DNA of 32,594 nucleotides from an uncultured Clostridia bacterium (lineage in GTDB: Bacteria > Bacillota > Clostridia > Christensenellales > DTU072), in the NCBI GenBank assembly GCA_944349655.1, contig CALVNL010000014.1:1-32594 (forward strand), in the 5' to 3' direction. The notes below the pieces were generated by a model, which was not told where the DNA came from, made no database searches, and worked only from the letters and a program-made list of their open reading frames with translations. The position numbers and the translations under genes were made by a program. Below, piece after piece: positions 15,946 through 24,800 of the stretch (its first letter is position 1; each line of letters begins with the position of its first letter).

Positions 15946-16021
15946 TAGATTATTTTGATAAAAACTTATTCACGTTTACTATATTTAATAAAAACATATT
16001 TTCGTCCGCAGGCGTAAAAGT

Positions 16022-16050
16022 TTGCATTCCGACGGTAAAGGGTATATAAT
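16022..16050 (+). promoter_or_regulatory. Promoter of the YjjG-like HAD gene
   Basis: TTGCAT (16022-16027), a 17-base spacer and a perfect TATAAT (16045-16050). Transcription should begin at about 16057, which is also the first base of the GGTGA ribosome binding site (16057-16061). This leaves a leader of only about 9 bases before the ATG at 16066. Confidence 0.65.
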
Positions 16051-16065
16051 ATCGACGGTGAAACT

Positions 16066-16752
16066 ATGAAGAATGTTTTTGACGAGGTAAAAACCGTATT
16101 ATTGGATATAGACGGGACGGTAATGGATTTCCACGCAGGGCAGAGAAAGGCTTTTTTCGCTTCGGTTGCGGAAACGGGAGAAAAAGCCGACGAGGACGTT
16201 TACCTTACTTTCGACGAAGTCAACAAGAGTTACTGGAAAAAGTTCGAACGGGGAGAGATAGCCAAGGAAGTTCTTATTTTCGAACGATTCCGCACGTTGA
16301 GAGAACTCAAGGGAATACCGAAAGACGAATACGCTTTCGAAAAGGTGTATCAAAGACTTTTAGGCGAACAGTGTATCTATATCGACGGAGCGGAAAAGGG
16401 CGTCGAGTATCTTTCGGGAAAATATAAAGTTTATATAGTGACCAACGGAGTAAAACACACTCAGCTCAACCGCATAAAAAAGAGCGGACTTTCATCGTTT
16501 ACCGACGGAGTGTTTATTTCCGAAGAGGTTGGTTATCAAAAACCGCAGAAAGAGTTTTTCGATTACGTTTTTGCCAAAACGGGAGCGGACAGAAAGACGT
16601 CCGTAATAATAGGCGACAGTCCGTCAAGCGACATTCAAGGGGGCATAAACGCAGGTATAAAAACAGTGCGTTTCAACCCGTCGGGCATAAAGGAAGAGCC
16701 TTATGCCGACGCCGAAGTCGCTTCTTGGGAAGAACTTTGTAAATTATTATAA
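16066..16752 (+). CDS. HAD-superfamily phosphatase, YjjG-like pyrimidine 5'-nucleotidase
   Basis: This 228-residue protein is of HAD subfamily IA. Motif I is LLDIDGTV with the nucleophile Asp14 and acid Asp16; motif II is VTNG; the motif III lysine is in GYQKPQKEFF; motif IV is IIGDSPSSDIQGG. The helical cap (about 20-95, with NKSYWKKFERGEI) resembles YjjG, a nucleotidase that removes phosphate from non-canonical pyrimidine nucleotides such as dUMP and 5-fluoro-dUMP to keep the pool clean. Length fits that family. The subfamily assignment is probable rather than certain, since HAD-IA specificity is hard to read. It is a single gene with a very short leader, convergent with mazF and separated from it by 20 bases. 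Confidence 0.82.
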   Translation: MKNVFDEVKTVLLDIDGTVMDFHAGQRKAFFASVAETGEKADEDVYLTFDEVNKSYWKKFERGEIAKEVLIFERFRTLRELKGIPKDEYAFEKVYQRLLGEQCIYIDGAEKGVEYLSGKYKVYIVTNGVKHTQLNRIKKSGLSSFTDGVFISEEVGYQKPQKEFFDYVFAKTGADRKTSVIIGDSPSSDIQGGINAGIKTVRFNPSGIKEEPYADAEVASWEELCKLL

Positions 16753-16772
16753 AATTTATTCGGGTAACTTTT

Positions 16773-17117
16773 TTATTGACTAAAGAACCCTAAACTAACA
16801 AGTAAAGCGTTATTTACCTTTTCCATCGCTTTGTTGTCGAGGGCGCCTATCCTATCCTTTAAGCGGCGTTTGTCGAGGGTGCGGACCTGTTCGGCGAGGA
16901 TAACGCTGTCTTTGGGAAGACCGCTGGTAGTGTCTATTTCGATATGTGTGGGGAGTTTGGCTTTATTCATCTGACTGGTGACGGCTACGGCGATTATGGT
17001 GGGGGAATACTTGTTGCCTATATTGTTCTGCACGATAAGAACGGGACGTACTCCGCCCTGTTCGCTTCCCACGACGGGACTTAAATCGGCGTAATAAAGT
17101 TCACCTCTTTTTATCAT
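16773..17117 (-). CDS. mazF: MazF/PemK-family endoribonuclease toxin (EndoA/NdoA-like), no antitoxin seen
   Basis: This 114-residue protein closely follows Bacillus EndoA: the opening [30 protein letters not shown] with the active-site Arg24, TSQ with Thr47, [27 protein letters not shown] and a hydrophobic C-terminus. The known relative cuts single-stranded RNA at UACAU. GGGAGAAGGAA precedes the ATG. In most Bacillota an antitoxin gene (ndoAI/mazE type) ends just before mazF, but here the 240 bases up to the divergent metG gene contain no reading frame on this strand that could encode one. The toxin therefore looks orphan, or its antitoxin is encoded elsewhere. No residue seems lost. Confidence 0.93.
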   Translation of the reverse strand: MIKRGELYYADLSPVVGSEQGGVRPVLIVQNNIGNKYSPTIIAVAVTSQMNKAKLPTHIEIDTTSGLPKDSVILAEQVRTLDKRRLKDRIGALDNKAMEKVNNALLVSLGFFSQ

Positions 17118-17298
17118 TTTCCTTCTCCCGTTTTTCGATAATTTATCCTGTTACATACTATTCGCGGATAAATTTTTTCGTTAAGGATTTTTCCCGCGGA
17201 CAAAATTTTTATACCGGGGAGACAAGGAAAAGGTTTGCTTTTAGGTATTTCGATATCTTTTTACGGTCAAGAAAATACGCTCACGACAAGCAATTCGG

Positions 17299-17327
17299 TT
17301 TACAAAGGGGGATTTTAGTTATATAAT
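17299..17327 (+). promoter_or_regulatory. Promoter of the metG-tatD-radical SAM operon
   Basis: TTTACA (17299-17304), a 17-base spacer and a perfect TATAAT (17322-17327). The start near 17334 leaves only about 30 bases of leader, too short for a T-box riboswitch. The rest of the 246-base gap back to mazF (17118-17298) holds AT-rich sequence with no reading frame or clear structure. Confidence 0.65.
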
Positions 17328-17363
17328 TATTTAATCGGAAGAAATAAAGAAGAGGTTTTGACA

Positions 17364-19334
17364 ATGAAAGAAAAATTTTACATCACCACCCCGATATATT
17401 ATCCCAGCGGAGCCTGGCATATAGGTACTTGTTACACGACGATAGTCTGCGACGCGCTTGCACGTTTCAAAAGAATGGACGGCTACGACGTGTTTTATCT
17501 GACGGGAACCGACGAACACGGGCAGAAAATAGAAAAAATAGCCGCTGCGGCAGGAGAGGACACCAAAAAGTTCGTGGACAAAAGGGTGGAAAACCTCATT
17601 AAGCTTTGGAAAAGGTTGAATATTTCCTACGATAAATTTATCCGCACCACCGACGAACAGCACGAAAAGGCCGTGCAGAAAATTTTTACGAAACTCTACG
17701 AACAGGGCGATATCTATAAAAGCGAATACGAAGGTTGGTACTGCACTCCCTGTGAGTCTTTCTGGACGAAAACTCAGTTAAAGGACGGAAAATGTCCCGA
17801 TTGCGGAAGGGAAGTGGAGCTTACGAGAGAGTCGAGTTACTTTTTCCGTCTTTCCAAATACAGGGATAAACTCATCGACCTTATCGAGAACGACCCGGAC
17901 TTTTTACAGCCGAAATCGCGTAGAAACGAAATGCTCAATAATTTCCTCAAAGCAGGACTGACCGACCTTGCGGTAAGCAGAACTTCTTTCAAATGGGGTA
18001 TTCCCGTACCGTTCGATCCCGAACACGTCGTTTACGTCTGGGTGGACGCTCTGACCAATTACATTACCGCTTTGGGGTATATGTCCGACGACGACGAACT
18101 TTTCAAAAAATACTGGCCCGCCGACCTGCATATGATGGGCAAGGAAATAGTGAGATTTCACAGTATAATCTGGCCGGCTATGCTGATGGCGTTGGGTCTT
18201 CCGCTTCCGAAAAAGGTTTACGGACACGGCTGGCTTATGCTCGGCAGCGACAAGATAAGCAAGTCCAAAGGTAACATAGTGGATCCGTTTATCTTAAGCG
18301 ACAGGTACGGAGTGGACGCCGTAAGGTATTATCTTTTGAGGGAAGTGCCTTTCGGTTCCGACGGAGCTTATTCCAACTATTCTTTCCTCAGCCGCATCAA
18401 CGCCGATCTCTGTAACAGTTTAGGAAACCTTCTTTCCCGTACCACGGCTATGATAAATCAGTATTTCGGCGGAAAGATACCTGCCGAAAGGGAAGCGACG
18501 GAATTCGACGCAGAACCGGAAAACCTTATAAACGGGCTTTACGGCAAAGTGAAAAAATATATGGACGAATTGCTCGTACCCGAAGCGCTGAACGAAATTT
18601 TCACTCTCGTAAACAGAGCCAACAAGTATATAGACGAAACCACTCCGTGGCTTTTGGCTAAAGACGAGGGCAAGAAAGCCCGTCTTGCGAACGTACTTTA
18701 TCACCTGGCGGAAACGCTCAGGGTAGCAGGAGTGATGCTTGAAGCCTTCCTGCCCGAGACCGCGGGGAAAATACTTGCCGACCTCGGAACGGAAGTTTGC
18801 GATTGTTTCGAAGGGAACGTTTCTTACGGGAAACTTTCGGGAGAGGAAACTTTCGTAAAGAGCGCGCCTCTTTTCCCGAGAATAGACGTCAACAAGGAGC
18901 TTGCGAATATGGAAAAAATTGCTTTGGAAGCGGAAAAATCCAAGGAAGAAAAGAAGGAAGAAAAAAAGGAAGAAAAATTCGTCGAACCGAAAAAAGATGA
19001 ACCCGTCAAGGCGGAAATCGGTATAGACGATTTTGCGAAAATCGAATTGAAAATCGGGAAAATTCTCACTGCGGAGAAAGTGGAAAAGAGCAAGAAACTT
19101 TTACATTTTACCGTGGACACGGGCGACAGAGTGAGGAGTATAGTCAGCGGCGTAGCCAAGTACTTTACCCCCGAAGAAATGGTAGGTAAGGAAGTGGTAG
19201 TCGTCGCCAACCTCAAACCTGCCACTTTAGGCGGAGTGTTGAGCGAAGGAATGATACTGTTTGCCGAAAACGCCGACGGGCTTGCCACCGTGGAACCGGG
19301 TAAACCTATGGGAGGAGGCAGTACGGTTTCGTAA
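17364..19334 (+). CDS. metG: Methionyl-tRNA synthetase with C-terminal tRNA-binding domain
   Basis: This 656-residue enzyme charges tRNA-Met. I chose the ATG at 17364 over the in-frame TTG at 17358 because AGAGG (17351-17355) is 8 bases from the ATG but only 2 from the TTG. The class I motifs are HIGT (19-22) and KISKS (297-301). A single zinc knuckle is formed by CTPCES and CPDCG. Next come the anticodon-binding helical domain (about 380-510), a lysine/glutamate-rich linker (around 515-550) and an OB-fold EMAPII-like tRNA-binding domain (about 553-656, from IGIDDFAKIELKIGKI). This is the dimerising form usual in Bacillota. The stop overlaps the tatD start by one base. Confidence 0.97.
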   Translation: MKEKFYITTPIYYPSGAWHIGTCYTTIVCDALARFKRMDGYDVFYLTGTDEHGQKIEKIAAAAGEDTKKFVDKRVENLIKLWKRLNISYDKFIRTTDEQHEKAVQKIFTKLYEQGDIYKSEYEGWYCTPCESFWTKTQLKDGKCPDCGREVELTRESSYFFRLSKYRDKLIDLIENDPDFLQPKSRRNEMLNNFLKAGLTDLAVSRTSFKWGIPVPFDPEHVVYVWVDALTNYITALGYMSDDDELFKKYWPADLHMMGKEIVRFHSIIWPAMLMALGLPLPKKVYGHGWLMLGSDKISKSKGNIVDPFILSDRYGVDAVRYYLLREVPFGSDGAYSNYSFLSRINADLCNSLGNLLSRTTAMINQYFGGKIPAEREATEFDAEPENLINGLYGKVKKYMDELLVPEALNEIFTLVNRANKYIDETTPWLLAKDEGKKARLANVLYHLAETLRVAGVMLEAFLPETAGKILADLGTEVCDCFEGNVSYGKLSGEETFVKSAPLFPRIDVNKELANMEKIALEAEKSKEEKKEEKKEEKFVEPKKDEPVKAEIGIDDFAKIELKIGKILTAEKVEKSKKLLHFTVDTGDRVRSIVSGVAKYFTPEEMVGKEVVVVANLKPATLGGVLSEGMILFAENADGLATVEPGKPMGGGSTVS

Positions 19335-20116
19335 TGATAATCGATTCGCACGCCCATCTGAACGACGAAAAACTTTTTCCTTTAGCCGAGGAGATACACG
19401 CAGGACTGGAAAAAAACGGACTCAGTGCGGTAGTCAACGTCGGCTACGACGAGGAAAGTTGTCTTAAATGCGTCGCTTTAGCGGAACAATACCGAAAGTT
19501 TTATGCGGTGGTAGGAATGCACCCCCACGACAGCCGTCTTGCCGACAACGCTTTTTACGACCTTATAACCCGTCTTGCGCAAGGGAAAAAGGTCCTTGCG
19601 ATAGGAGAGATCGGGTTGGATTATTATTACGATCTGAGTCCGAGGGAAACGCAGAAAAAAGTGTTTCTGGAACAGCTGGAACTTGCCCGCGCGTTGAAAC
19701 TTCCGTCCGTCGTACATCTTCGTGACGCTTACGGCGATATGTATAAATTGCTGAAAGAAAACCGTCCCTTGTTGGAATACGGATTTTTGCTTCATTGCTA
19801 CAGCGGAAGCAAGGAGATGCTTTCCGAGTTTGCCAAAATGGGAGCGTATTTTTCCTTCGGCGGAGCGGTGACGTTCAAAAACGCCGTGGATAAACCCGAC
19901 GTGGTCAGAAGCGCTCCTACGGACAGAATCTTGCTGGAAACCGATTGTCCTTATATGACGCCCGTGCCTTTCAGAGGTAAACCGAACCGCCCCGAATATA
20001 TCGTTTATACGGCGGAAAAAATAGCTTCTTTCCTCGGAAAAGACAGAGAGGAAATAGAAGATATTACCTTAAAAAACACAAAGGAGTTTTTCAAAAAAAT
20101 CAATGATAGTCTATAA
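19334..20116 (+). CDS. tatD: TatD family metal-dependent hydrolase (DNase)
   Basis: This 260-residue TIM-barrel metallohydrolase is of the TatD/YcfH family, DNA exonucleases linked to DNA repair and turnover. Metal ligand motifs are IDSHAHL (His6, His8), GEIGLDYYYD, VHLRDAYGD, HCYSGS and LLETDCPYMTPVP. Length matches the family. It is translationally coupled at both ends: its ATG shares one base with the metG stop, and its last 14 bases overlap the following radical SAM gene. The metG-tatD order is conserved in many Bacillota, which makes the YcfH-like branch most likely. Confidence 0.95.
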   Translation: MIIDSHAHLNDEKLFPLAEEIHAGLEKNGLSAVVNVGYDEESCLKCVALAEQYRKFYAVVGMHPHDSRLADNAFYDLITRLAQGKKVLAIGEIGLDYYYDLSPRETQKKVFLEQLELARALKLPSVVHLRDAYGDMYKLLKENRPLLEYGFLLHCYSGSKEMLSEFAKMGAYFSFGGAVTFKNAVDKPDVVRSAPTDRILLETDCPYMTPVPFRGKPNRPEYIVYTAEKIASFLGKDREEIEDITLKNTKEFFKKINDSL

Positions 20117-20687
20117 AATAGGCGAAAAAATTTATATCAATCTTACAAACAAATGTTCTAACGCCTGCACTTTCTGCGTAAGGAACAATTCCTCGTTTTA
20201 TTCCGGTTACGGGCTGTGGCTGGAAAAAGAACCCACCGTCGAGGAGGTCAAAGAGGCGTTGAAAGATTATCTTTCTTACGAAGAGTTCGTTTTCTGCGGC
20301 TACGGAGAACCTCTTTACAGAGCCGACGCCATAAGAGAAATCGGGCTGTATCTGAAGTCTTGCGGGAAAAAGGTCAGAGTAAACACCAACGGTCAAGCCG
20401 ACCTCATTGCGGGCAAGGGCGTAGCGGAGAAATTCGCAGGGGCGGTAGATACGGTGAGTATTTCCCTGAACGAAACCAACGCCGCCGATTATCAGAAACT
20501 TTGCAGGTGCCGTTTCGGGGAAGAAGGGTTTTACAGTATGCTCCGTTTCGCCAAGGAATGTAAGGAAGCAGGACTCAGGGTCATACTTTCCATAGTGGAC
20601 GTGATAGGTGAAGAAAAAATCGCTCTTGCCGAAAAAATCGCCGAAAGAGTAGGTGCCGAATTGCGTGTAAGAGCGTTGATAAAATAA
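20103..20687 (+). CDS. TatD-linked radical SAM protein
   Basis: This compact 194-residue radical SAM protein carries the 4Fe-4S motif CSNACTFC (Cys18, Cys22, Cys25), followed by a glycine-rich SAM motif in FCGYGEPLYR and the barrel strands VRVNTNG and VDTVSISLNE. It matches the family recognised by its invariable linkage to tatD. There is no SPASM or other C-terminal extension, so it is close to a minimal half-barrel enzyme. The ATG lies 14 bases inside tatD; the only AAGGAG is 16 bases upstream, so coupling to tatD translation is likely. The reaction is unknown; obligatory coupling suggests it acts on, or together with, TatD or a nucleic-acid substrate. CRCRFGEE in the middle adds two cysteines that could hold a second cofactor. 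Confidence 0.85.
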   Translation: MIVYKIGEKIYINLTNKCSNACTFCVRNNSSFYSGYGLWLEKEPTVEEVKEALKDYLSYEEFVFCGYGEPLYRADAIREIGLYLKSCGKKVRVNTNGQADLIAGKGVAEKFAGAVDTVSISLNETNAADYQKLCRCRFGEEGFYSMLRFAKECKEAGLRVILSIVDVIGEEKIALAEKIAERVGAELRVRALIK

Positions 20688-20704
20688 CTCATTACAGGAA
20701 AAAA

Positions 20705-20724
20705 CTGCCCGTGAAAACGGACAG
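20705..20724 (+). terminator. Hairpin after the metG operon, possible weak terminator
   Basis: Arms 20705-20712 and 20717-20724 (CTGCCCGT/ACGGACAG) form 7 pairs with one mismatch around a GAAA tetraloop. It is followed by CATTTCCCTT rather than a clean T run, so termination would be partial and ksgA may be reached by read-through. Confidence 0.4.
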
Positions 20725-20810
20725 CATTTCCCTTCTTTCGTACATTATTATTTTTATCTTTTGTACACCGTTATTATATATCAAAGTCAAAAAATAAACA
20801 GAGGGAAATA

Positions 20811-21650
20811 ATGGAAATTAAAGATATTCTGAAAAAATATAACTTCCGTTTCAATAAGGCTCTCGGGCAGAATTTTATAACCGACGGCAATCTTCTGAAC
20901 GCTATAGCCGCCGACGCGGAAGTCGGTAAGGACGACGTTGTGGTGGAGATAGGCGCAGGAGCGGGGACGCTCACGAGGGTGCTTGCCGAAAAAGCCCGCT
21001 ACGTTTACGCTTTCGAGGTGGACAGAGCTTTACAGCCCGTTCTCGACGAGGTTCTGAAGGCCGTTGACAACGTTACGGCGGTTTTCTCGGACGTTTTGAA
21101 GATGAGCGACGAGGAAATTAAAAATATAGTTTCAGGACCCTTTAAGGTGGTGTCCAATCTCCCATATTATATAACTACTCCTCTGATGACGAGGTTTTTG
21201 GAAAGTTCTCTGCCCGTTACGGAAATGACTTTGCTTATGCAAAAAGAAGTGGCGGAAAGACTTACCGCAAAACCCGGTACGGCAGAATACGGGGCGATAA
21301 CGGTCGGGGTGGAGGCTTTCGCCGACGCTGCCGTAACGAGAATAGTGGGAAGAAACAATTTCTTTCCCGTTCCCAAGGTGGACAGCGCATTGTTAAGGCT
21401 TGTAATCGATAAAAACAAGTATAAAATAGACGATGAAAAATTTTTTAGAAAAACGGTAAAATGCGCGTTTTTATGGCGGCGTAAAACTTTGGCAAATAAT
21501 CTTAAAAATATGTTTTCTTTCACTTCGCAGGACTGTGAAAAAATACTTTCGGAATGTAATTTTGAACCTATGATACGCGGCGAAAAATTGTCGGTAAACG
21601 ATTTTATTTTATTGTCTTCGGTAGTCAAAAAATACCTGAAAAACAGATAA
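20811..21650 (+). CDS. rsmA: 16S rRNA (adenine1518/1519-N6) dimethyltransferase
   Basis: This 279-residue protein is KsgA/RsmA, which dimethylates two adjacent adenines near the 3' end of 16S rRNA late in 30S assembly. It shows NKALGQNFITDGNLL at the start, the SAM-binding motif EIGAGAGTLT (46-55), an acidic FEVD loop, the catalytic NLPYY motif (116-120), PVPKVDSALL and a C-terminal helical domain. Length is typical. AGAGGGAAATA precedes the ATG. I see only a weak promoter-like stretch between 20750 and 20780, so it may be partly transcribed from metG. The usual rnmV gene between tatD and ksgA is absent here. No clear terminator follows. Confidence 0.96.
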   Translation: MEIKDILKKYNFRFNKALGQNFITDGNLLNAIAADAEVGKDDVVVEIGAGAGTLTRVLAEKARYVYAFEVDRALQPVLDEVLKAVDNVTAVFSDVLKMSDEEIKNIVSGPFKVVSNLPYYITTPLMTRFLESSLPVTEMTLLMQKEVAERLTAKPGTAEYGAITVGVEAFADAAVTRIVGRNNFFPVPKVDSALLRLVIDKNKYKIDDEKFFRKTVKCAFLWRRKTLANNLKNMFSFTSQDCEKILSECNFEPMIRGEKLSVNDFILLSSVVKKYLKNR

Positions 21651-21740
21651 AAATAAAATTTACGATTGATTTTTTTTCGAGCCGATCAAAGGGCTGAGTT
21701 TCTGAATTCAGGATAATTTTGTCTTTTTCAAAAATCGGTA

Positions 21741-21770
21741 TTGACATTTTTTTTAATTATATAATATAAT
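21741..21770 (+). promoter_or_regulatory. Strong promoter of the giant surface protein gene
   Basis: Both hexamers are perfect: TTGACA (21741-21746) and TATAAT (21765-21770), separated by 18 bases including a T8 tract. The predicted start near 21777 gives an 85-base leader containing an inverted repeat TTCGGT/ACCGAA (21818-21832), then GGAGG (21848-21852) 9 bases before the ATG. Confidence 0.75.
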
Positions 21771-21861
21771 TATTTCGGAGAAGTCTTTTGATTTGTCCGG
21801 AACTTTGTTTGCATTTATTCGGTCCGACCGAAAAATATTTACTCTGCGGAGGCATTGAATT

Positions 21862-24800
21862 ATGAATAACGGTACCGCCTTGAATCTCAGAATTAAAAAA
21901 GAGGAGTCTTTATCGCGTTTCTTGTCGGAAAGGTTGAAAAAGATAGTTATTCCTTTCCTTCTGGGCGCGATGATACTCGTGCTTTTCCTGGCGACCGGTA
22001 TTTGTTTCGGAAATCCGGATATTGCCATGACCTTATCCGACGAGGTTTACGATTCCGGCAGTGAGCTTACGGAAGGGGGCGTGATCGGACCGGAAACGGA
22101 GGAAGAGTTTTACGCGCAGTTGGACGGGCAGTCCGATTTCGGCGGACTTGACGCCGCTTACGCCATAGGTTCGGCGGGTACTATGGGTCCTAACAGCGTC
22201 AGCGGAAACAACGGTCAATACAAAACCTGGTCAATGACCTACGGCGGAAATCCCGGCGGAAATATGGTAAGCACTTTCTATTGGGCGGGAAACAGAAGTT
22301 CAAACAACCGTTCCACCTGGGGCGGCGGTTGGCAGGTCTGGGGCAGCGGAATCGTGCGTCAGAAAGAGATAATTTTCCGCGGATACGTTTACCTCAGCTT
22401 TTCTACTTTTTTCAGATCGCTTGCGTCAAAAGGTAAATTGTATGTAAGCGGAGCATATGCGGATATTTTTTCGGTCAACGGCTACGATCAACACGTCTGG
22501 TGGGGATACGGCTGGGGGGCGATACATCCTCGGACGGGCGACGGAAACTGGCTTCGCGATTCTTATGCTTCCTGGAATATCTGGACTACCAGTGCAAGAG
22601 GAGAGAGAAAAGGTCATAGTCCCTACGTTCAGGTTCCGACCTGGGCTAGCGGTATTACCATTATGCTGATGTGCCGTACCGACTATAATGCCTGGGTAGG
22701 CGGGCGTTTACCCGGCGGAAAAATTCAGAATATATGGTTCGGTTTTGAAATAAGAGATACCGCGGCTCCTACGGTCACCTTGAAGAATGTCGGGGGTTGG
22801 GCGCAAAGCAAAAGCGTGAAATTTACTCTTTCCGACGACGCCGCGGGGGTCAATAGCGTTCAGTACAGTACCAACAACGGTGCGTCCTATACCAATCTGG
22901 GCAGTCCTTACAATATTAACGGCGTTACCACCGCTCTTAAAATCAGAGCATACGATAAAGCCTCTAACTCTAGAGTTTACGATTTCAGTTTAGCGAAATT
23001 GAAGATAGACCGATCGGCGCCGACGATAACGGGACTTACGTTCGTGGATACGGGGGGAGCGAAGATTTCGAAAGCGACCAGCGGACAGATAAACTTGCGA
23101 ATTACGACCTCGGACGTGGGGTCCGGGGTCTCCTCAGTAGCGGTAACCAATAAATCTACGGGAAAAACTTATACTGCCAAAAAAGTCAGTGCAAACAATT
23201 ATCTTGTCGAAAACGTGGATAACGGTCAGTATTCCGTCGTGGCAAAAGACGGAGTCGGGTGGAGTTCTGCGACGAAGACGGCAAATCTGATTTATAAAGA
23301 TACGCAGATGCCGACTGTCAGCGTAAGTATGACTGCCACGTCGGCGACAAACTATGCCAAGTCTGCAATTACCGCCACTATTACCGTTACGGACGGTACG
23401 GGCGATACCAATGCCAACGTGCTGAATTTACCGGGATTTGCTCAGGCGAGAGAAATAAAGTCTTTGGTAGTCAGCGACGGAGCGAGGACTTATAAAGCGA
23501 CCGCAGGCACTCCCACATATTCCGGCGGGAAAGTTACCGTAAAATATACCGTTCAGTTGCCGTTTACGGGGAGTTACTCTTTCAAGGCGACGGATAACGT
23601 CGATATGACTGCGACTACTTTCAGTCTTAACGGCGGAGCCGCAGTAGACGGTACCTATGTATTTATCGACACCACCGCTCCCTGGATAAGCGGCGTGACA
23701 GTATCAGGCGACGCAAATGTGCTGTGGACGTCTTCCGACGTGACGTTGACCGTAAATTTCAAGGACGACGGTTATACCGCGCCGAGCGGGCAAGGGCTTA
23801 ACCAAGGTAGCGGCGTGGAAAAAGTCAGACTCTTTTACGCTAACGGAAGTCTGATGAAGGAGAAATCGGTAGACGCTTCGGCAACGAGCGTAAGCTTTAC
23901 CTTGACCAAAAACTATAACGAAAACGCTTCTTATAAAATTGTACTGGTAGATGCCGCCGGGAATACTTCCGATTTAGGGGCAGGTGCGGCAAGTTTTAAC
24001 GGGGTCAATTATTCCAACTATTATCAGAATAAAAATAACGTAAATCTTAAAAACGTTACCATATATAAAGATTCCAATCCCGTTAAAATTCAGGTTTTAA
24101 GTGCAGACAAAACTACGGAATATTCCGCAGACCCTTATACTCTTCCCTGGACGACGGCGGCAAGTACGACTTTTGTTCTCAGAGTCACTTTCGGGCCCAG
24201 CGGAGTAACGTTACGTAACAAAGTAGGGTCCTCCGACGCGTTTTTGAGCATCAGCGGGGGAAGTTTCCAGAGTGCCAAAGAAAATTCCGCTTTCAATAAC
24301 GCAGCCAACGTGCGCGAAGTGACCGTTACTTATTCTGCGCAAGGCGTCATACCTTACCAGTTCCAGGCAGCCAACGGCGCCGGGACGATAGCTACAAGTA
24401 ACGTAGTTAATACCAGAATGGACCGTACTCCGCCGGAAGTTAAACTTCTCGGTTTCGGTTCGAGTCTCAGCGGAGGAGCTTCTCTTACTACAGAGGAAGA
24501 CATAATAAACAATATCGAAGACTTTATCAGCGAATCCGATTTCTATAATTCCACTTCCTGGTATAAAAGTTTTATAAGAGCTTATATCCTGATATCCGAC
24601 AGTTATTCCGGCGCGGACGGATCCGATCAGTCCTATTCCGGCGGTACGCAAAGCAGTCTTGCAAAAGGTACTTTATCGTTCAGCCATAACGGTTATACTT
24701 ATACCGAGGTTACCCCGTACTACAGTAAACAGGGCGGAGGGTATTACGTCCTCGGATTGTTGTTGTGGAGTGAAGCCGACATCAGGGCAAAAGCCAGGAA

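Noticed and set aside
17118-17363. T-box riboswitch before metG, or an antitoxin gene for mazF
   Set aside because: No T-box consensus and only ~30 bases of leader after the promoter; no minus-strand frame with a ribosome site long enough for an antitoxin.
17358-17363. TTG at 17358 as the metG start
   Set aside because: It lies only 2 bases after AGAGG, whereas the ATG at 17364 has an 8-base spacing and begins the usual MKEKFYITTP N-terminus.
20750-20780. Promoter directly before ksgA
   Set aside because: The -10-like TATTAT has no acceptable -35 at 16-18 bases; too weak to annotate.
21702-21711. CTGAATTCAG palindrome after ksgA as a terminator
   Set aside because: The palindrome has no loop and no adjacent T run, and could be chance in AT-rich sequence.
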